From Chondrosia reniformis (taxonomy: Eukaryota; Porifera; Demospongiae; Chondrillida; Chondrillidae): a stretch of DNA of 64,000 nt. The translations under genes and the position numbers were made by a program. This document shows, piece by piece, positions 60,013 through 64,000 of this stretch. Where the stretch lies: positions 7,583,901-7,647,900 of the forward strand of contig OX359196.1 in NCBI GenBank assembly GCA_947172415.1. Direction: 5' to 3'. Within the stretch, counting starts at the first letter, position 1. Every line of letters starts with the position of its first letter. The notes beneath the pieces are model-generated. The model did no database searches. It was not told the DNA's origin and saw nothing but the letters and a program-made list of their open reading frames with translations.

Positions 60013-61619
60013 ATGGCAGAGCAGAAAGAGAAGAAAGATGCCTTTAAAGAAACATTTAAGTTGTACAAAAGACGTAATCCTTTACCAGACTTTACTCGAG
60101 TTGTAAATTTTAATAGTGGAATTTTAGATCCAGAATCAATTGCAACTTGCGTGAGTTTATGAAAAGTTTTCTCGAAGCTGTGCTGTAAAATACGCAGTAT
60201 CGCTGATATAACAGACTGTCTTTTGTTATTTTCCCACTATCTGTTTTGAAGTCTCTCATTGAACGTGATCATTCGATGGTAGAAGGAGCAAGTCAGTTAG
60301 GTCTCATTGATCCGAGCTCATGGAAAGTCTATTCTATCAAGTCGCGTCCTGGTAGGTATCTCTCTGCTGTTTCTGATTCAACTGATAAATACACGAATCT
60401 TGAAAACTTGAATCTTTAGGGCTAATATTTTTGTGCAATCCATTTCAAGATGGCGGCCAGAGGTACTGGATTGAGAGGTGTATTTATGACTATCCCTGTC
60501 TGCCCAATAGATGCAATCTAGATGTACACCTCAGAAGAGAGGGAGACGGGAGACTGTGGCCTCCAGTATTTGAAGGGTGAGAGAACCATCTAACCTTACG
60601 ATATCAGGATGCTTATTCTAACCACACATCAAAGCATATCAGATCTCCAAAGTGTTCACTTGTTGCCTATACATTGTAGATCTGATTCTTCTGCCCTAGA
60701 GGACTCTAGTGTTTATAAACTTCGTTGGGTCACCCTAGGTTACCACTATGACTGGGACTCCAAGGTGAGACAGTGATGGTGCAGCTGTGTGTGATGCAAC
60801 TGTATCCTTTATTACCCGCAGGAGTACAGTCCTGCTCAGCAATCAGATTTTCCAGTTGACCTGGACAGACTGTCTTCCTTCATTTTGAAAACTCTTGGTT
60901 TCCCCAAGTAAGTCTGTGTGAATGTGCACAGTAGAGGTTGGGTCAACTGTGGTTCCATGATCATACAGCTTCCGGCCTGAAGCAGGTATTGTGAACTACT
61001 ATCACATGGACTCCACCCTCTCTGGACACACCGACCACTCTGAGTTGGACCATTCCGCACCCTTGATATCCATCAGGTACATCACTACTTTCCTCAAAGG
61101 GTTGCATAGTGCCTCTCTGTATGTTGTATATAACTCTGTGAAGTTTAGAACATGTAACTAGTTTATCCAATTAGCACAAAATGGAGTTATCTAATAATTC
61201 TTAAAGTATCACTCAAAGTGTGATTTGTACACTTGTGTGATGTACATATGTACGTGTGGATGTTTTTGAAGACAGTATTTATACTATTCTTGTGCCTTGC
61301 TTACCATAATAGTTTTGGCCAAACTGCTGTATTTCTGATTGGAGGGTTGTCCAAATCTGTAGAACCAATAGCACTTTTTATTCAAAGTGGTGATGTCATT
61401 ATCATGTCTGGTGAATCAAGGCTATATTACCATGGTATCCCAAAGATTTTACCAGTTGATGATGGGGAGTTACCCTTCATGCAGTGTAAAGATGCTGGAA
61501 TGGGTATCAGCCATGAACATAAACTTCTTTACAACTTTATGAAGACAACTAGAATTAATGTAAATATCAGACAAGTCTATCCAAACTCTGTTAATAAACA
61601 AACACAGATCATCAGTTAG
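60013..61619 (+). CDS. ALKBH1: ALKBH1, Fe(II)/2-oxoglutarate-dependent nucleic-acid dioxygenase
   Basis: Seven exons: 60013-60150, 60252-60351, 60420-60576, 60680-60764, 60822-60907, 60969-61076, 61313-61619; 326 residues, phases consistent. Conserved blocks include [52 protein letters not shown], and [20 protein letters not shown]. Iron ligands are His209, Asp211 (HTD) and His265; the 2-oxoglutarate-binding Arg is in [11 protein letters not shown]. In animals ALKBH1 demethylates tRNA m1A and acts on mitochondrial tRNA Met; the same role is inferred. Start [11 protein letters not shown] lacks the longer vertebrate N-terminus. Confidence 0.95.
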
Positions 61620-61805
61620 TGCATGTCTTTGCTGTATATATTCCTTTTTTAAACTCACAGTGCGTTGTATGACTTATATAATTAGGAGCCTTCAGCTAGT
61701 ACATAAATGTTATACTAAACTTGTATGAACGTGTATAATTTGAGAATACAGTATCTTATATGAATAGTAGTCCTTTGAATTCTCTTACACAAGTCAATAG
61801 TTTCA

Positions 61806-63599
61806 TCATTTTAGCCATCCAAGTAAATCACTGTTTTTATCCCTGACTTGCTGAGAGTAAGCCCCTGGTGATAAAAGAGGGAGTGGTCTGCCACACCATT
61901 CAATGGCAGCTGTCACATCAGAGGGTCTGGCAACAGGAGAATCAGCTTGCTCGATCAGGAGCATCCCGATATAGAGGTGAGCCAAAGAGAAAGCAAAATC
62001 ACGGGCAGCCACTTCAAAACCAGACATGTCCAGTGACGAACAAGACCTCTCCAACTCACTGCACTTTCTGCTTAACATGTTTACTTGTTCCTTAAGATTT
62101 TCTTTCTCTACATCTCCCATCCTCTTCTCTATCTCATGCATAAATACATCCATTGATTGGTTGTTAGATTTTGCAATTGCCCTCAGGACATCCAAGCTGA
62201 GAATATTGGTTGTGCCTTCCCAAATGGGAAGAACTTGGCCATCTCTCAGTAATGCAGGAAGCCCAGTCTCTTCAATGTAACCCTGTCCACCGAAACTCTC
62301 CAGACCTTCTGAGACAAAGGGCACTGCCTGCTTAGCAGTGTACAGCTTCAGGATGGGTGTCAACATTCGCAGGAGATGAAGTTGTTCTGACGTCGCCTTG
62401 TTGCACTCCTCCAGTCCCAACAGTCTGCACAGCTCCAACAGGAAGAGCTGACAGCCTCGCAGTTCAACCTCCATCCTTGCAAGCGTCTGTACGTGGAGAG
62501 GATGGTCCTTTAAGAGCTTTCCAAATGACTTTCGTTTGGCTGCAAAATCCTTTGATAATTGTAGTATTCTCCTCATTACTCCAACAGCCGATATAGCATT
62601 GTGTATTCTTGTGATGGTAAGCATTGGGGAGATGCTAGCAACCCCTCTCCCAGGCTCCCCCACTCTGTGGGCCACTGTCCCGTCCAACAGGAGCTCAGCA
62701 GTTGGCAGCTGCCGCGTACCTAGCTTGTCTTTCAGTTTGTGGATCTCCATATTGTTCAGTCTCCCCTTCAGGTCATGTGTCCTTAAGTAGAAGAGGGTCA
62801 GGCCTGAAGTACCATCTCCCACCTCACCATTCTCCAACATCTCTCTAGCTAGAGTGAAAGCAATGTCCGAGTCAGCTGCAGAGCTGAACCATTTATAACC
62901 ATAGAGCTTGTGAGTGGTGGCAGATTGCTGGACGGCATAACTGTCACACCCACCAGCTACATCAGACCCGCCCCCTTTTTCTGTCATCCACTGACCGCTA
63001 GTCCAAAACTCACTTGGATCACGTGACAATAGGTGGCTCTCTGCTATCCTCAGCTCTTCCAAGTCATGAGGCACACTCTGAATGAGCTTCACAGCGCCGT
63101 CTGTCATTGCCAGGGGACACGAGTACAGTCCAGAAGAGGGAGCAAAGAGAAGGAGTTTGGTGGACTGATACAGTCTCGCATACTCCCCAAACTCCTTCCG
63201 GTTGTAGCCCAGGGCAATCAGCCCTTCCTCCGCAGAAATATCGTGCATCTTTCGCCATGCCTGGCAGGTAAGTAATTGATCCACTCGATTTCCCCAGGCG
63301 TCGTAAATATTCAACTTTGGGGGGTTAAGCTCGCAATCTCGTCCCAGCCCGTCAACTTCTGACACAATGCGATCTCCAAACTGCTCTAGATCGCTGGAAA
63401 GGGACCCGAAAACCTCATTTGGTAGACACCGCTTCAAATACGTTTGGAGTAGCGAGTCACAGAGCCATGGATTTTCAAGCTGAAAGGAATTCTGTACAAA
63501 CTTGCCCCTCCTTGATGGACGGTAGTCCTCTAAGGAAGCTTTACGAGTACTAAAGAATCGTCTTGCTCCTTTAGCGGAGATGTAAAGTGATCTTAACAT
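61806..63599 (-). CDS. AidB-like acyl-CoA dehydrogenase family protein, single exon
   Basis: One uninterrupted frame of 597 residues from MLRSLYISAKGARRFFSTRK, a probable mitochondrial presequence (the frame is open upstream to 63752 but this ATG is the best start). ACAD/AidB features: WTSGQWMTEKGGGSDVAGG, YGYKWFSSAADSDIAF, KDKLGTRQLPTAEL, FGGQGYIEETG, LLRDGQVLPIWEGTTNILSL. The EKGGGSDV and IWEGTTN signatures and ~600-residue length match bacterial AidB and nematode ACDH-11 rather than the ~400-residue beta-oxidation enzymes. FAD-dependent; may act on or sequester long-chain acyl-CoA. Lack of introns contrasts with every neighbour, so a retrocopy or bacterial origin is possible. Convergent with ALKBH1. 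Confidence 0.93.
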   Translation of the reverse strand: MLRSLYISAKGARRFFSTRKASLEDYRPSRRGKFVQNSFQLENPWLCDSLLQTYLKRCLPNEVFGSLSSDLEQFGDRIVSEVDGLGRDCELNPPKLNIYDAWGNRVDQLLTCQAWRKMHDISAEEGLIALGYNRKEFGEYARLYQSTKLLLFAPSSGLYSCPLAMTDGAVKLIQSVPHDLEELRIAESHLLSRDPSEFWTSGQWMTEKGGGSDVAGGCDSYAVQQSATTHKLYGYKWFSSAADSDIAFTLAREMLENGEVGDGTSGLTLFYLRTHDLKGRLNNMEIHKLKDKLGTRQLPTAELLLDGTVAHRVGEPGRGVASISPMLTITRIHNAISAVGVMRRILQLSKDFAAKRKSFGKLLKDHPLHVQTLARMEVELRGCQLFLLELCRLLGLEECNKATSEQLHLLRMLTPILKLYTAKQAVPFVSEGLESFGGQGYIEETGLPALLRDGQVLPIWEGTTNILSLDVLRAIAKSNNQSMDVFMHEIEKRMGDVEKENLKEQVNMLSRKCSELERSCSSLDMSGFEVAARDFAFSLAHLYIGMLLIEQADSPVARPSDVTAAIEWCGRPLPLLSPGAYSQQVRDKNSDLLGWLK

Positions 63600-63872
63600 T
63601 ACCCTTGCCAATAAGCAATAAAATGGCGATACGAGTAGGCGGGGCCAGCTGGGCGTGGTCAGCTTTAGGGAGTAAAGTGTACACATACTAGAACAAACCT
63701 TAAAATACTTTGCATACTTTGTAGCTAGTTGAGGATACAAGTAAAGGTCCACAGTTTATGTGGTGCTGAATAGAATGTAGTATAAACCCATACCCGACAC
63801 ACAATACAGTACATATAAATCTGCCAGTCCTAAGGTGTGTTTGACACATGAAGCGAGGAAAAGTGATTAAAA
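63600..63872. promoter_or_regulatory. Bidirectional promoter region, AidB-like gene and transporter
   Basis: Divergent start codons are 273 bp apart. No TATA box that I would defend; the interval presumably serves both genes. Confidence 0.5.
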
Positions 63873-63980
63873 ATGGCGTCTGATCTCGAAGGGACATCCT
63901 CCAAGTTAAATATATTTGCCAATATATTTATATCATTCATCGGATCTGGAATATTAGGGCTACCGTATGCCTTCAAAGAA
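63873..63980 (+). CDS. First exon of an amino-acid/auxin permease (AAAP) family transporter, partial
   Basis: ATG at 63873, open to a donor GTACGT at 63981 (phase 0); the window ends in the intron. MASDLEGTSSKLN is followed by FISFIGSGILGLPYAFKE, the first transmembrane helix motif of AAAP transporters such as SLC36 and the vacuolar AVT3-type carriers (IGSGILGLPYAF). It would export or import amino acids, possibly at lysosomes. Only 36 residues visible, so the subfamily is open. Confidence 0.8.
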
Positions 63981-64000
63981 GTACGTGGGTTCAATGGATT

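Overview
The window is animal nuclear DNA: AT-rich, with short GT-AG introns and closely packed genes on both strands. The gene set is metazoan (SH3 scaffolds, a paracaspase-type protease, CAP-domain proteins, an ankyrin-DHHC acyltransferase, NDUFA2, ALKBH1, ATP6V0C, an NSUN7-like protein). The compactness and sponge-like gene types suggest a sponge, perhaps a demosponge, but this is inference. Exon chains were built by hand from open frames, splice motifs and intron phase. Most join without a phase conflict; the exceptions are flagged.

Layout. 1-8.1 kb (+): 3' part of a single-pass membrane protein with three cytoplasmic SH3 domains. 8.6-13.4 kb (+): a secreted, probably GPI-anchored protein with two Cys-rich modules. 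14.1-15.5 kb (-): a CAP protein with a hydrophobic tail. 16-26.8 kb: a satellite of ~170-bp monomers holding four near-identical ~1.06-kb units. 26.9-31.4 kb (-): two recently duplicated CAP genes. 31.7-33.6 kb (-): a C14 protease joined to two dsRNA-binding domains. 33.8-38.5 kb (-): ankyrin-DHHC palmitoyltransferase, sharing a 77-bp promoter with NDUFA2 (+). 39.5-40.4 kb (-): an unrecognised Lys-rich protein. 40.9-44.8 kb (+): two paralogous 7TM proteins. 45.2-47.4 kb (-): an NSUN7-like protein with no visible C-terminal domain. 48.5-57.9 kb (+): a ~1,959-residue proline-rich protein with six SH3 domains. 58.3-59.7 kb (+): V-ATPase c subunit. 60.0-61.6 kb (+): ALKBH1. 61.8-63.6 kb (-): an intronless AidB-like acyl-CoA dehydrogenase. 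63.9 kb (+): first exon of an amino-acid transporter.

Most notable. (1) The protease-dsRBD fusion: its S1-pocket positions match paracaspase MALT1 (three acidic residues) rather than caspases (arginines), and two C-terminal dsRBDs give a PKR-like sensor-effector layout. This is the best candidate for an undescribed system, a possible dsRNA-responsive protease. (2) Intronic minisatellites recur at splice sites; in two genes each repeat unit carries a copy of the real 3' splice site plus the first bases of the exon. (3) The satellite units alternate A-B-A-B. (4) Two telomere-like G-rich tracts are translated inside the six-SH3 protein.

No operon logic applies. Shared promoters (acyltransferase/NDUFA2; AidB-like/transporter) and tandem duplicates (CAP pair, 7TM pair) are the main local organisation.
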